Both the position numbers and the translations under genes were made by a program. DNA of 64,000 bases from NCBI GenBank assembly GCA_960531495.1, contig CAUIJY010000075.1:1178001-1242000 (forward strand), in the 5' to 3' direction. The notes beneath the pieces were generated by a model, which was not told the DNA's origin, made no database searches, and saw nothing but the letters and a program-made list of their open reading frames with translations. This DNA is from Zeus faber (lineage: Eukaryota > Chordata > Actinopteri > Zeiformes > Zeidae). Of this stretch, positions 48,315 to 59,600 are shown piece by piece (position 1 is the first letter of the stretch; each line of letters opens with the position of its first letter).

Positions 48315-48538
48315 TTAATAAATTCTTCTCGCACTTTCGCATTGGATGGCAGTGATACGATTTTTTACATAGTACTTCAATGCAGTCCAGCTTCGCTGGT
48401 TTAGAGCTTCAGGTGAAGCTCTAATACATGCATCACACTCAGTCCTTCCCGGCACTTTACCACTTTCAATGAAAGCCTTCAGGTTCTTTTCCACCGCATG
48501 GACCTCCTCAGGTAACCACCTCCTTCTCTCAGAGATTT
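48315..48538 (-). pseudogene. SANT/Myb-like domain exon of a teleost repetitive gene family
   Basis: After a TTTCTATCTTAG acceptor (AG at 48540-48539), one frame runs 74 codons to TAA at 48317-48315. It reads ERRRWLPEEVHAVEKNLKAF, then KVPGRTECDACIRASPEAL, then RSWTALKYYVKNRITAI. The W--EE--A--- start, C--C pair, R-W-A-K-YV-NRI end and size resemble a small helical, SANT/Myb-like unit that I recall recurring in many uncharacterised teleost proteins. DNA or protein binding is inferred from the fold only. The exon is intact, but I cannot find in-frame neighbouring exons. It lies on the same strand as, and upstream of, the SGNH-like remnant at 45320-46227. Confidence 0.55.
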
Positions 48539-50199
48539 CTAAGATAGAAATAGAAATGTAAAAGGACAAATACAATTAGGAGTGTAGACCAGGTCTTTCA
48601 ATCGCTGTATCTTTTGGTTACTCTATTCTCAATTCAGAATCAGAAATGGAAAAAATGGGGTATGAGTGGTTTTCAAATTTTGCTTTTTTGGAGATACAAA
48701 AATCAAAATTGAAAAATTATTTTTCCATTTCATGACCAAAGGATGAGTGAAATTTAAAATCAGGTTTGACTTTCATTTTTTTTTTTATTTCAATAGGAAA
48801 AAATAAAATCACAACAACATCATACAACAACATACACACCGATCAGCCACAACATTAGAACCAGTTACAACTATTTAGGACTCCAAAATTCAGTGGTACA
48901 TTTCTCATGCTGCTAAATCACCTCCATACAGCAATGTGTATGAACCAGCAAAATGGGATGCTGTGATTGTTCCAGATGTCCCACATGATCGCGACTTTAT
49001 AAATGTTATCTTTTACTGTTTATCCTTAAAGTCAGGCACTGCCCGAGGATAACAGATATCATTGCAGAAAATATTCTATTTCAGCAGGCAACCACTTGTA
49101 CAGCCGGCCCACCCAAATGACAGAGAGCACATATTGCTTTCATAAGTTAAAAAACAAAAAAACAAAACGCACAGCACAAACACAGTAAATATGAAAAAAA
49201 AATCGATAAGCCACGAACAACGTGCACACACGATGTAGGTCGCCCGCTGACTGACGCCGACGCGCCAACTACAAATTTCCACGGTCGTATCTTGGAGCAG
49301 TCAGTCGTAAGACGATGCTAATTTTCGCGACTATCGTATCTTGGATTAGTAAGTAGATGCAGTCATAAGTCGAGGTACCATTGTACCTTCAAATAAAGTC
49401 TAAACTGGCAAAAAACAGTCCGGACTCTCTCAGCACGCTTTGGTGGAGAACCGATCAAGTGAAACTTAGCTAGCGGGTCCGTCTGTCTGTTTGAAAACCG
49501 TCTCTCTCTCACAGTACCGTCTCCCTGCACCAACACACAGTAAACTAAATCTAAATGCTAGTTAACACTCCACTCCAACACACATTTAACTAAAGCTAGA
49601 TACTGTGCATGTTAAAAACGGCTTTATAAAATAAAACAAAGTCATTAACTTTTGCATGCATAATCTCTCCGTGTTATATCGTGTTATAACACAAAACTGC
49701 TAGCATTTAACAGCAAAAACGTGTAACAATTGAAAAGTTAACTTTCTAAAACATTTTTTTTTCGTGCACTTACTCTATATCCATTTTATTGCCCCCGTTC
49801 TTCTTCTGCTGTTTCAATATTGGGCACAGTCACGGCATGAGGAGATAGGGTAAATATAGTGTGCTTCTCTCAGACGTTCTCCTCCCGCAATGCGGAAGCT
49901 TCTCCAAAAAATTACTCCATCCAAATAAATTATTTTAATATATTTTAATAATGCATTCCCAAAATTATTATTACATCATGCTAATGTGATCGTACAAAAT
50001 ATACCATTAAGATATTAAAAAAAACGTCTATAATGACGCATTTTGATAACCAAATTATTATTTATTATTATGAATACGTGGATTATTCTTTGTAAAGAAG
50101 AACGATTGGGCATTAATTTAATGAGATTAAGTTTATCGCTGTTCGGCATAATTATTAAAATTACTACTATTCATTGTAGGATAAGATAGTAATCTTTAT
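48539..50199. other. Unassigned sequence with fragments of old repeats
   Basis: CCGATCAGCCACAACATTAG at about 48839 matches a motif common in teleost interspersed repeats. CATAAGTCGAGGTACCATTG at about 49363 resembles the terminal sequence of pogo/Tigger-like DNA transposons (TACAGTGGTACCTCGACTTA read on the other strand). The rest is AT-rich with no recognised domain. A minus-strand ATG followed by a GTAAGT donor (49784-49774) is the only gene-start-like signal and is unsupported. Confidence 0.35.
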
Positions 50200-50850
50200 T
50201 AATGAGGGCATCAGACTCCCTGGACTCCTGCCGAAACGCTGACGGAGGGAGAGCGAGGGGTAACGCAGGTAGCCGAGCTCGCTAATGATCCTTCCCCGTA
50301 AACACCCCGTGGAGGTGATTTAGCTACGTCGCCTTCAGCCGTGCGCCACATTTCCCGGCCCCGCTCCTTGTAAAGCTCTGAGTCTGCCTACCCCCACCAC
50401 CCGACTCCACTACCGCCGCCAAGCTTGCACGTCAATGCCGGGCTTCGTCATCGTCGACAGGTGAACCCAACTTGGCCCCTGTAACCCGTGAGATTGTTCC
50501 GCCACACACACACTTTGTTTATCCCCCCTATTATAAAAAAAAAACAACACAACGGGCCGTGTCGGCCAGGGGATGTGTGCAGCGGTGGACTCTGGCCACA
50601 CACAGAAGCAGGATGGCAAGCTCCCTGCTAAAGGGGGGGGGGGGGGGGGTCAGAAGGACCCTGGATGGCAGGGGAGCTCGGAGGGTGGGGGCAAACGAGC
50701 GTCCGCCCGCTGAACGTTGACAGCCTTTAGCAGCAGAACAACTGCACGGCAGCTCTGCTGGGACACGAGGAGCTGCTGGAGAGCTACTGGAGAGCTGAAG
50801 GCTGCGGCATGAGAGGAATTCATAACACAAGGCGGCTTCAGCTGTGTTGA
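50200..50850. other. GC-rich, CpG-containing block
   Basis: The base composition shifts sharply from AT-rich (left of 50190) to GC-rich, with many CG dinucleotides (for example CCGAAACGCTGACGGAGGGA and CCCGGCCCCGCTCC). A G-run of about 18 lies near 50633. Such blocks can mark a promoter or first exon. I see no clear open frame, TATA box or initiator that decides direction, so the role is open. Confidence 0.4.
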
Positions 50851-50863
50851 TATGACTTGCATC

Positions 50864-50865
<2 letters not shown>

Positions 50866-50905
<40 letters not shown>
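50866..50905. repeat. (GT)n microsatellite, left copy
   Basis: About 20 GT dinucleotides, followed by a roughly 45-bp G-rich stretch (ATGTGAATGTGTGTGGTGGG). That stretch recurs to the right of the gypsy element. Confidence 0.95.
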
Positions 50906-50906
<1 letters not shown>

Positions 50907-51045
50907 CGGGACGGTTTGTTATGTGAATGTGTGTGGTGGGAGAGGATATACACAGTGCTGTGAGTGCATATGGGTAGTACGTAGTCCTGTTTAAACCACA
51001 GTGTATAGGTTAACATGACTGTGTGTGTATACATACTGGATGTAC

Positions 51046-51415
51046 TGTCACGACCAGAACAGGGAGGAACCCAAACGCACGACACAGGGACACGGGAGGC
51101 AGGCAAATAATAAAGTGATGTTTATTAACCGGGACGGTGGAGCTGGCCGGAGGGACCTGGTCGGGGGGGGATGGAGCAGGGCAGGACAGGGACGATGATG
51201 ACCAGGAGATGGGGTCCAGGATCCGGGTGGAGAGACGGGGAACCAGGCTGGGTGGAGAGTCCTGGTCGACCAGCGGAGACAGACAGGTGAAGGGAAGGCG
51301 AGACAACAAGACATAAACTAGGAACTTGGAACTTGGAACTGGGAACTAGGAACTAGGAAGGGAGCCAATCGCTGACGCGGCTGACGCGGCGATGCAACTC
51401 GGGGAAAGCTAGTTG
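51046..51415 (-). mobile_element. Left (3') LTR copy of the gypsy element
   Basis: The sequence from TGTCACGACC to GAAAGCTAGTTG aligns with the right LTR, including the GGAACTAGGA-like mini-repeat (about 51325-51358), with only scattered differences. On the minus strand it follows the pol segment. Confidence 0.85.
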
Positions 51416-51424
51416 CTAACCTCC

Positions 51425-51794
51425 CGTTAATTAGGGCCTGGAAGACCGCTGGGGCATTTGACAGCCCAAAGGGCATAACAAGGTACTCAAAGTGACCGAG
51501 CGGGGTGTTAAAGGCAGTCTTCCACTCGTCCCCTTTGCGGATGCGGACCAGGTGGTAAGCGTTGCGGAGGTCCAGCTTGGAAAAGTGGGTGGCCCCCTGG
51601 ATGGGGACGAAGACTGAATCCATCAGGGGCAAGGGGTACTTGTCTTTGATCGTGATATCGTTCAGTCCCCTGAAATCGACGCAAGGACGGAGGGTCTTGT
51701 CCTTCTCCGCAACAAAGAAGAACCCTGCGCCTAGCGGGGAAAACGAGGGACGAGTAATCCTGGCAGCGAGAGAGTCGCGGATGTGAGTCTCCAT
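51425..51794 (-). pseudogene. pol: Partial reverse transcriptase of the gypsy element (fossil)
   Basis: The minus-strand frame shows [49 protein letters not shown] (motif A) and [20 protein letters not shown]. These are the N-terminal fingers and palm motifs of Ty3/gypsy reverse transcriptase. Protease, RNase H and integrase are not recognisable in this copy. Confidence 0.88.
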
Positions 51795-51959
51795 GGCCTC
51801 CTGTTCAGACCGGGAGACGTTATACAGGCGACTGCAGGGGAGGGGGGCGCCTGGCAGGAGGTTGATTGCGCAGTCATAGGGGCGATGACGTGGTAAGGAG
51901 CGGCCGGAGCGTAGCCCTACCGAGGAGTCGCCCTCTCGTGGCCGGACCGGGCAGGTGGC

Positions 51960-52907
51960 TCAGAGGTGTCCCAGCCGACCGCAATACAGAGAGGCACCGG
52001 TCTGTAGGCGGCGTGCTCGCTCCTCTGGGTAGATCCGGGAGCGACCAAGCTGCATTGGCTCGGCATCGGAGAGAGTCGGGGGACTTGTGCGGCGCCCAAG
52101 AGTAGCGGGCGCTGGAGACTGGGGCGTGGCCGCCCAGGCGGGAGGCACGGACTGGAGGCTCGCCCCCTCCCTCTCGCGATGGCGCTCCCGTAGCCGGTTG
52201 TCCAGGCGGATTGAGGTCTCCACTAGTTGGTCCAGGTCCGTGGGCTCGTCCCGCCGTGCCAGCTCGTCCCGCAACTCGTCGTTCAGGGCACGCTGGAACA
52301 CGTCCTGCAGGGCTCCGTCATTCCAGCCGCTTTCCGCGGCTAGAGTCCGGAACTCGACGACGAGGGAGGCGACGCTACGGGAACCCTGGCGGAGGGAGAG
52401 GAGTCTTCTGGCGGCCTCCTTGCCGCAAACTGGGTGGTCGAAGACTCTCCTCATTTCGCGGGTAAACAGATCGTAGGAGAGACTCACGGGACCCCCCTGA
52501 CTCCAAACCGCGGAACCCCAGCCGAGAGCCGCCCCTCTCAGGCAGGAGATGAGGAACGCGATGTGGGCACTATCGGAGTCGTACGACGACAGCCGCTGTT
52601 GGAAAACCACCGCGCACTGCACAAGGAAGGCGCGGCAGGTGCCGAAATCGCCGTCGTAAGGCGCTGGAGCCGGAACGTGGGGCTCAGGGGGAACGAGAGA
52701 GGCGCTGGGAGCCCTGGTGGGGGAAGGAGGGCAGGTCGGAGGAGCAGGGGAGGCCACGGGGGCCGGAGGGCCCTGCAGGCTGCTGACGGCCGCAGAGATG
52801 GTCCGGAGGTGTTCCGCGATGTCCCGGAGGACCCGGTCATGTTGCCCAAGCAACACTCCTCTGTCCCGGAGTGCGCGGCGGAGCCCTTCTGTGTCGGCTG
52901 GGTCCAT
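51960..52907 (-). pseudogene. gag: gag of the gypsy element (fossil)
   Basis: The minus-strand frame from ATG at 52907 opens MDPADTEGLRRALRDRGVLL and continues about 315 codons. An N-terminal coiled region and a proline-rich linker (about residues 45-90) are followed by the retrotransposon gag core (LISCLRGAALGWGSAVW and FTREMRRVFDHP, about residues 115-160). Near the C terminus is the start of a zinc knuckle (CGRLGHL). In LTR retrotransposons this protein forms the particle core. The start is chosen at MDPAD because it lies just inside the LTR. Confidence 0.85.
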
Positions 52908-52928
52908 GTTTTCCTGGCCAGACCGTAC

Positions 52929-53431
52929 TGTCACGACCCGAACAGGGAGGAACCCAAACGCACGACACAGGGACACGGGAGGCAGGCAAGGGATGTTTAT
53001 TAACTGGGACGGTGGAGCTGGCCGGGGGGACCTGGTCGGGAGGGGATGGAGCAGGGCAGGGCAGGGACGATGATGACCAGGAGATGGGGTCCAGGATCCG
53101 GGTGGAGAGACGGGGAACCAGGCTGGGTGGAGAGTCCTGGTCGACAAGCGGAGACAGACAGGTGAAGGGAAGGCGAGACAACAAGACATAAACTAGGAAC
53201 TTGGAACTGGGAACTGGGAACTAGGAACTAGGAACTAGGAACTAGGAAGGGAGCCAATCGCGATGCAACTCGGGGAAAGCTAGTTGACGGTCTGGCAAGG
53301 AATGGCTAGGAAGCTGGGGCTAAATACAGTGCGGGTAATTGATCCCAGGTGTGTGCAATTGGGTCTGAGTAGGGAGCTGCAGATGGGGCAAGGGCGGCCT
53401 CTAGTGGCGCTGGGAGGCCGTGGGCCTAACA
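52929..53431 (-). mobile_element. Right (5') LTR of the gypsy element
   Basis: This copy is 503 bp long and has TG...CA ends. It contains a run of roughly 10-bp GGAACTAGGA-like units (about 53195-53250). On the minus strand it precedes gag by about 20 bp, so it is the 5' LTR. Confidence 0.85.
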
Positions 53432-53455
53432 TGTACGGGTACATTTATTCCTGTG

Positions 53456-53458
<3 letters not shown>

Positions 53459-53495
<37 letters not shown>
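53459..53495. repeat. (GT)n microsatellite, right copy
   Basis: About 18 GT dinucleotides. The following 50-110 bp (ATGTGAATGTGTGTGGGGTG) resemble the flank of the (GT)n at 50866, suggesting a local duplication that predates the gypsy insertion. Confidence 0.95.
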
Positions 53496-53496
<1 letters not shown>

Positions 53497-53631
53497 ATGT
53501 ACGCATGTGTGTGTGGGTGTTGGGAGGATTGGTCATGTGAATGTGTGTGGGGTGGGAGGGGAGAGATGCAAGTGTGTATGGCATTTAATCCATAGGACAA
53601 ATGATTTTTTAAAAGTGACTAGTACTCATTT

Positions 53632-56600
53632 TTTTTAAATCTTTCTTTCAATCTTTGTTTCTTTCAATCTTATTTTCAATCTTTCTTTCAATCTTATCAT
53701 AGAACAATAAACACAATGGGGTTGTGCTGATGTTAATGGATCAACCTTTCTTTCGTTCTCCTTTATTTCAATCTTTCTTTCAATCTTTCAATCTTTCTTT
53801 CAATTTTTCTTTCTTTCTTTCAATCTATCTTTCAATCTTTCTTTCATTCTTTCTTTCAGTCGTTCAATCTTTCTTTCAATCTTTCTTTCAATCTTTCTTT
53901 TTTCAATCTTTCTTTCAATCTTTCAATCTTTCTTTCATTCTTTCTTTCAATCTTTCTTACTTTCAATCTTTCTTTCTTTCAATATTTCTTTCAATCTTTC
54001 TTTCAATCTTTCTTTCATTCTTTCTTTCATTCTTTCATTCTTTCTTTCAATCTTTCTTTCTTTCAATCTTTCTTTCAATCTTTCAATCATTCAATATTTC
54101 TTTCATTCTTTCTTTCAATATTTCTTACTTTTAATCTTTCTCTCTTTCAATATTTCTTTCAATATTTAAATCTTTCTTTAAATCTTTCTTTCAAACTTTC
54201 AATCTTTCTTTCAATCTTTCTTTCAATCTTTCAATCTTTCAATTGATCTTTCAATCTTTCATTCAATCTTTCAATCTCTCTTTCATTCTTTCTTTCAATC
54301 TTTCAATCTTTCTTTCAATGTTTCTTTCAATCTTTCATTCTTTCTTTCAATCTTTCAATCGTTCTTTCAATCTTTCTTTTATTCTTTCTTTCAATCTTTC
54401 ATTTTTTCAATCTTTCTTTCAATCTTTCAATCTTTCTTTCAATCTTTCATTCTTTCTTTCAATCTTTCAATCGTTCTTTCTTTCAATCTTTCAATCTTTC
54501 TTTCATTCTTTCTTTCAATATTTCAATCTTTCAATCTTTCTTTCATTCTTTCTTTAAATCTTTCAATCTTTCTTTCATTCTTTCTTTCAATCTATCTTAC
54601 TTTCAATCCATCTTTCTTTCAATATTTCTTCCAATCGTTCAATCTTTCTTTCATTCTTTCTTTCAATCTTTCTTTTGTTATTTCTTTCAATCTTTCTTTC
54701 AATATTTCTTTCAATCTTTCTTTCTTAAATCTTTCTTTCAATCTTTCTTTCAAACTTTCAATCATTATTTCAATCTTTCATTCTTTCCATTTTTCTTGCA
54801 ATCTTTCTTTCAATTGTTTAATCTTTCAATGTTTCTTTCATTCTTTCTTTCAGTCTTTCAATCTTTTTCTCAATCTTTCTTTCATTCTTTCTTTCAATAT
54901 TTCAATCTTTCAATCTTTCTTTCATTCTTTCTTTAAATCTTTCATTCTTTCTTTCATTCTTTCTTTCAATCTATCTTTCTTTCAATATTTCTTCCAATCG
55001 TTCAATCTTTCTTTCATTATTTCTTTCAATCTTTCTTTTGTTATTTCTTTCAATCTTTCTTTCAATATTTCTTTCAATCTTTCTTTCTTTAAATCTTTCT
55101 TTCAATCTTTCTTTCAAACTTTCAATCTTTATTTCAATCTTTCAATCTTTCAATCTTTCTTTCAATCGTTCTTTAGATCTTTCAATCTTTCTTTCATTCT
55201 TTCTTTCAATCTATAAATCTTTCAATCTTTCTTTAATTCTTTTATTCATTCTTTCTTTCAGTCTTTCAATCTTTCTTTAAATCTTTCTTTCAATCTTTCT
55301 TTCAATCTTTCAATCTTTCAATTTTTCTTTCATTCTTTCTTTCAATCTTTATTACTTTCAATCTTTCTTTCAATCTTTCATTCTCTCTTTCTTTCAATAT
55401 TTCTTTCAATCTTTCAATCTTTCTTTCATTCTTTCTTTCAATCGTTCTTTCATTCTTTCTTTCAATTTTTCATTCTTTCTTTCAATCTTTCAATCTTTCA
55501 ATCTTTCTTTCAATCTTTCTTTCTTTCAATCTTTCTTTCAATCTTTCTTTCAATCTTTCTTTTATTCTTTCCTTCAGTCTTTCAATCTTTCTTTCAATCT
55601 TTCTTTTTTTCAATCTTTCTTTCAATCTTTCTTTCATTCTTTCTTTCAATCTTTCTTTCAATCTTTCAATCTTTCTTTTAATATTTCTTTCAATCTTTCT
55701 TACTTTCAATCTTTCTTTCTTTAAATCGTTCTTTCAATCTTTCTTTCAAACTTTCAATCATTATTTCAATCTTTTAATCTTTCAATCTTTCTTTCAATCT
55801 TTCAATCTTTCTTTCAATATTTCTTTCAATCTTTCTTTCTTTAAATCTTTCTTTCAATCTTTCTTTCAAACATTCAATCTTTCTTTCAATATTTCAATCT
55901 TTCAATCTTTCTTTCAATCTTTCTTTCAATCTTTCAATCTTTCTTTCATTCTATCTTTCAATATTTCAATCTTTCAATCTTTCTTTCATTCTTTCTTTCA
56001 ATCTTTCAATCTTTTTATCATTCTTTCTTTCAATCTTTCTTACTTTCATTTTTTCTATCTTTCAATATTTCTTCCAATCTTCCAATCTTTCTTTTATTTC
56101 TTTCAATCTTTTTTTCTTTCAATCTTTCTTTCATCTATCTTTCAATCTTTCTTTCATTCTTTCTTTCAATCTTTCTTTTTTCAATCTTTCTTGCAATCTT
56201 TCTTTCAATTGTTTAATCTATCAATCTTTCATTCATTCTTTCTTTCAGTCTTTCAATCCTTTTTTCAATCTTTCTTTAAATCTTTCAATCTTTCTTTCAT
56301 TCTTTCTTTCAATATTTCAATCTTTCAATCTTTCTTTCATTCTTTCTTTCAATCTTTCAATCTTGCTTTCATTCTTTCTTACTTTCAATTTTTCTATCTT
56401 TCAATATTTCTTCCAATCGTTCTATCTTTCTTTCATTATTTCTTTCAATCTTTCTTTCTTTCAATCTTTCTTTCCAACTTTCTTTCAATCTTTCTTTCAT
56501 TCTTTCTTTCAATATTTCTTTTTTCAATCTTTCTTGCAATCTTTCTTTCAATTGTTTAATCTTTCATTCTTTCTTTCATTCATTCATTCTTTCTTTCAAT

Positions 56601-59600
56601 CGTTCTTTCATTCTTTCTTTCAATCTTTCAATCTTTCTTTAAATATTTCTTTCGATCTTTAATACTTTCAATCTTTTTTCAAACATTCAATCTTTCTTTC
56701 AATATTTCAATCTTTCAATCTTTCAATCTTTCTTTCATTCATTCTTTCAATCTTTCTTACTTTCAATTTTTCTATCTTTCATTATTTCTTTCAATCTTTC
56801 TTTTGTTATTTCTTTCAATCTTTATTTCTTTCAATCTTGCTTTCCATCTTTCTTGCAATCTTTCTTTCAATTGTTTAATCTTTCAATGTTTCTTTCATTC
56901 TTTCTTTCAGTCTTTCAATCTTTTTTTCAATCTTTCTTTCATTCTTTCTTTCAATCTTTCTGTCCGTCATTCTTTCTTTCAATCTTTCTTTCAATCTTTC
57001 TTTCATTCTTTATTTCAATCTTTGTTTCATTCTTTCTTTCAATCTTTCTTTCAATCTTTCTTTCTTTCTTTAAATCTTTCTTTCAATCTTTCTTTCAAAC
57101 TTTCAATCTTTATTTCAATCTTTCAATCTTTCTATCAATCTTTCTTTCATTATTTTAATCTTTCTTACTTTCAATTTTTCTATCTTTCATTTTTTCTTTC
57201 AATCTTTCTTTTGTTATTTCTTTCAAACTTTATTTCTTTCAATCTTACTTTCCATCTTTCTTGCAATCTTTCTTTCAATTGTTTAATCTTTCAATGTTTC
57301 TTTCATTCTTTCTTTCAGTCTTTCAATCTTTTTTTCAATCTTTCTTTCATTCTTTCTTTCAATCTTTCTGTCCGTCATTCTTTCTTTCAGTCTTTCTTTC
57401 AATCATTCAATCTTTCAATCTTTCTTTCTTTCAATCTTTCTTTCAATCTTTCTTTCATTCTTTATTTCAATCTTTGTTTCATTCTTTCTTTCAATCTTTC
57501 TATCAATCTTTCTTTCAATATTTCTTTCTTTCTTTAAATCTTTCTTTCAATCTTTCTTTCAAACTTTCAATCTTTATTTCAATCTTTCAATCTTTCTTTC
57601 AATCTTTCTTTCAATCTTTCAATCTTTCTTTCATTCTTTCTTTCAATATTTCAATCTTTCAATATTTCTTTCATTCTTTCTTGCAATCTTTCAATCTTTC
57701 TTTCATTCTTTCTTTCAATCTTTCTTACTTTCAATCTTTCTTTCAATCTGCCTTTCATTCTTTCTTTCAGTCTTTCAATCTTTCTTTAAATCTTTCTTTC
57801 AATCTTTCTTTCAAACTTTCAATCTTTCTTTCATTCTTTCTTTCAATCTTTCTTTCATTCTTTCTTTCAATCTTTCTGTCCGTCAATCTTTCTTTCAATC
57901 TTTCTTTCTTTCTTTAAATCTTTCTTTCAATCTTTCTTTCAAACTTTATACTTTATTTCAATCTTTCAATCTTTCTTTCAATCTTTCTTTCAATCTTTCA
58001 ATCTTTCTTTCATTCTTTCTTTCAATATTTCAATCTTTCAATATTTCTTTCATTCTTTCTTGCAATCTTTCAATCTTTCTTTCATTCTTTCTTTCAATCT
58101 TTCTTACTTTCAATCTTTCTTTCAATCTGCCTTTCATTCTTTCTTTCAGTCTTTCAATCTTTTTTTCAATCTTTCTTTCATTCTTTCTTTCAATCTTTCT
58201 GTCCGTCATTCTTTCTTTCAATCTTTCTTTCAATCTTTCTTTCATTCTTTATTTCAATCTTTGTTTCATTCTTTCTTTCAATCTTTCTTTCAATCTTTCT
58301 TTCTTTCTTTAAATCTTTCTTTCAATCTTTCTTTCAAACTTTCAATCTTTATTTCAATCTTTCAATCTTTCTATCAATCTTTCTTTCATTATTTTAATCT
58401 TTCTTACTTTCAATTTTTCTATCTTTCATTTTTTCTTTCAATCTTTCTTTTGTTATTTCTTTCAAACTTTATTTCTTTCAATCTTACTTTCCATCTTTCT
58501 TGCAATCTTTCTTTCAATTGTTTAATCTTTCAATGTTTCTTTCATTCTTTCTTTCAGTCTTTCAATCTTTTTTTCAATCTTTCTTTCATTCTTTCTTTCA
58601 ATCTTTCTGTCCGTCATTCTTTCTTTCAGTCTTTCTTTCAATCATTCAATCTTTCAATCTTTCTTTCTTTCAATCTTTCTTTCAATCTTTCTTTCATTCT
58701 TTATTTCAATCTTTGTTTCATTCTTTCTTTCAATCTTTCTATCAATCTTTCTTTCAATATTTCTTTCTTTCTTTAAATCTTTCTTTCAATCTTTCTTTCA
58801 AACTTTCAATCTTTATTTCAATCTTTCAATCTTTCTTTCAATCTTTCTTTCAATCTTTCTTTCAATCTTTCAATCTTTCTTTCATTCTTTCTTTCAATAT
58901 TTCAATCTTTCAATATTTCTTTCATTCTTTCTTGCAATCTTTCAATCTTTCTTTCATTCTTTCTTTCAATCTTTCTTACTTTCAATCTTTCTTTCAATCT
59001 GCCTTTCATTCTTTCTTTCAGTCTTTCAATCTTTCTTTAAATCTTTCTTTCAATCTTTCTTTCAAACTTTCAATCTTTCTTTCATTCTTTCTTTCAATCT
59101 TTCTTTCATTCTTTCTTTCAATCTTTCTGTCCGTCAATCTTTCTTTCAATCTTTCTTTCTTTCTTTAAATCTTTCTTTCAATCTTTCTTTCAAACTTTAT
59201 ACTTTATTTCAATCTTTCAATCTTTCTTTCAATCTTTCTTTCAATCTTTCAATCTTTCTTTCATTCTTTCTTTCAATATTTCAATCTTTCAATATTTCTT
59301 TCATTCTTTCTTGCAATCTTTCAATCTTTCTTTCATTCTTTCTTTCAATCTTTCTTACTTTCAATCTTTCTTTCAATCTGCCTTTCATTCTTTCTTTCAG
59401 TCTTTCAATCTTTCTTTAAATCTTTCTTTCAATCTTTCTTTCAAACTTTCAATCTTTATTTCATTCTTTCTTTCAATCTTTCTTTCATTCTTTCTTTCAA
59501 TCTTTCTTTCATTCTGTCTGTCAATCTTTCTTTCAGTCTTTCTTTCAGTCATTCAATCTTTCAGTCTTTCCTTCAATATTTATTTCTTTCAATCTTTCTT

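Larger units (their letters stand above)
51046..53431 (-). mobile_element. Ty3/gypsy LTR retrotransposon (broken), fossil
   Basis: Both outer ends are visible: TGTCACGACC at 51046 and ...GGGCCTAACA at 53431. They are flanked by the same five bases TGTAC (51041-51045 and 53432-53436), a target-site duplication of the length typical for this group. Terminal repeats, gag and the first part of pol read on the minus strand. The element is broken, with a few breaks. The two terminal repeats differ at only about 2-3 percent of compared positions, so the insertion is fairly young. The end sequence and gag are of the type abundant in teleosts. Confidence 0.92.

Noticed and set aside
49774-49784. Minus-strand ATG plus GTAAGT donor as first exon of the SANT-like gene
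   Set aside because: Joining it to the acceptor at 48538 does not keep the SANT-like frame, and no other link is visible.
51866-53073. Plus-strand frames opposite the gypsy gag
   Set aside because: They are GC-rich shadow frames; the minus-strand gag explains the region.
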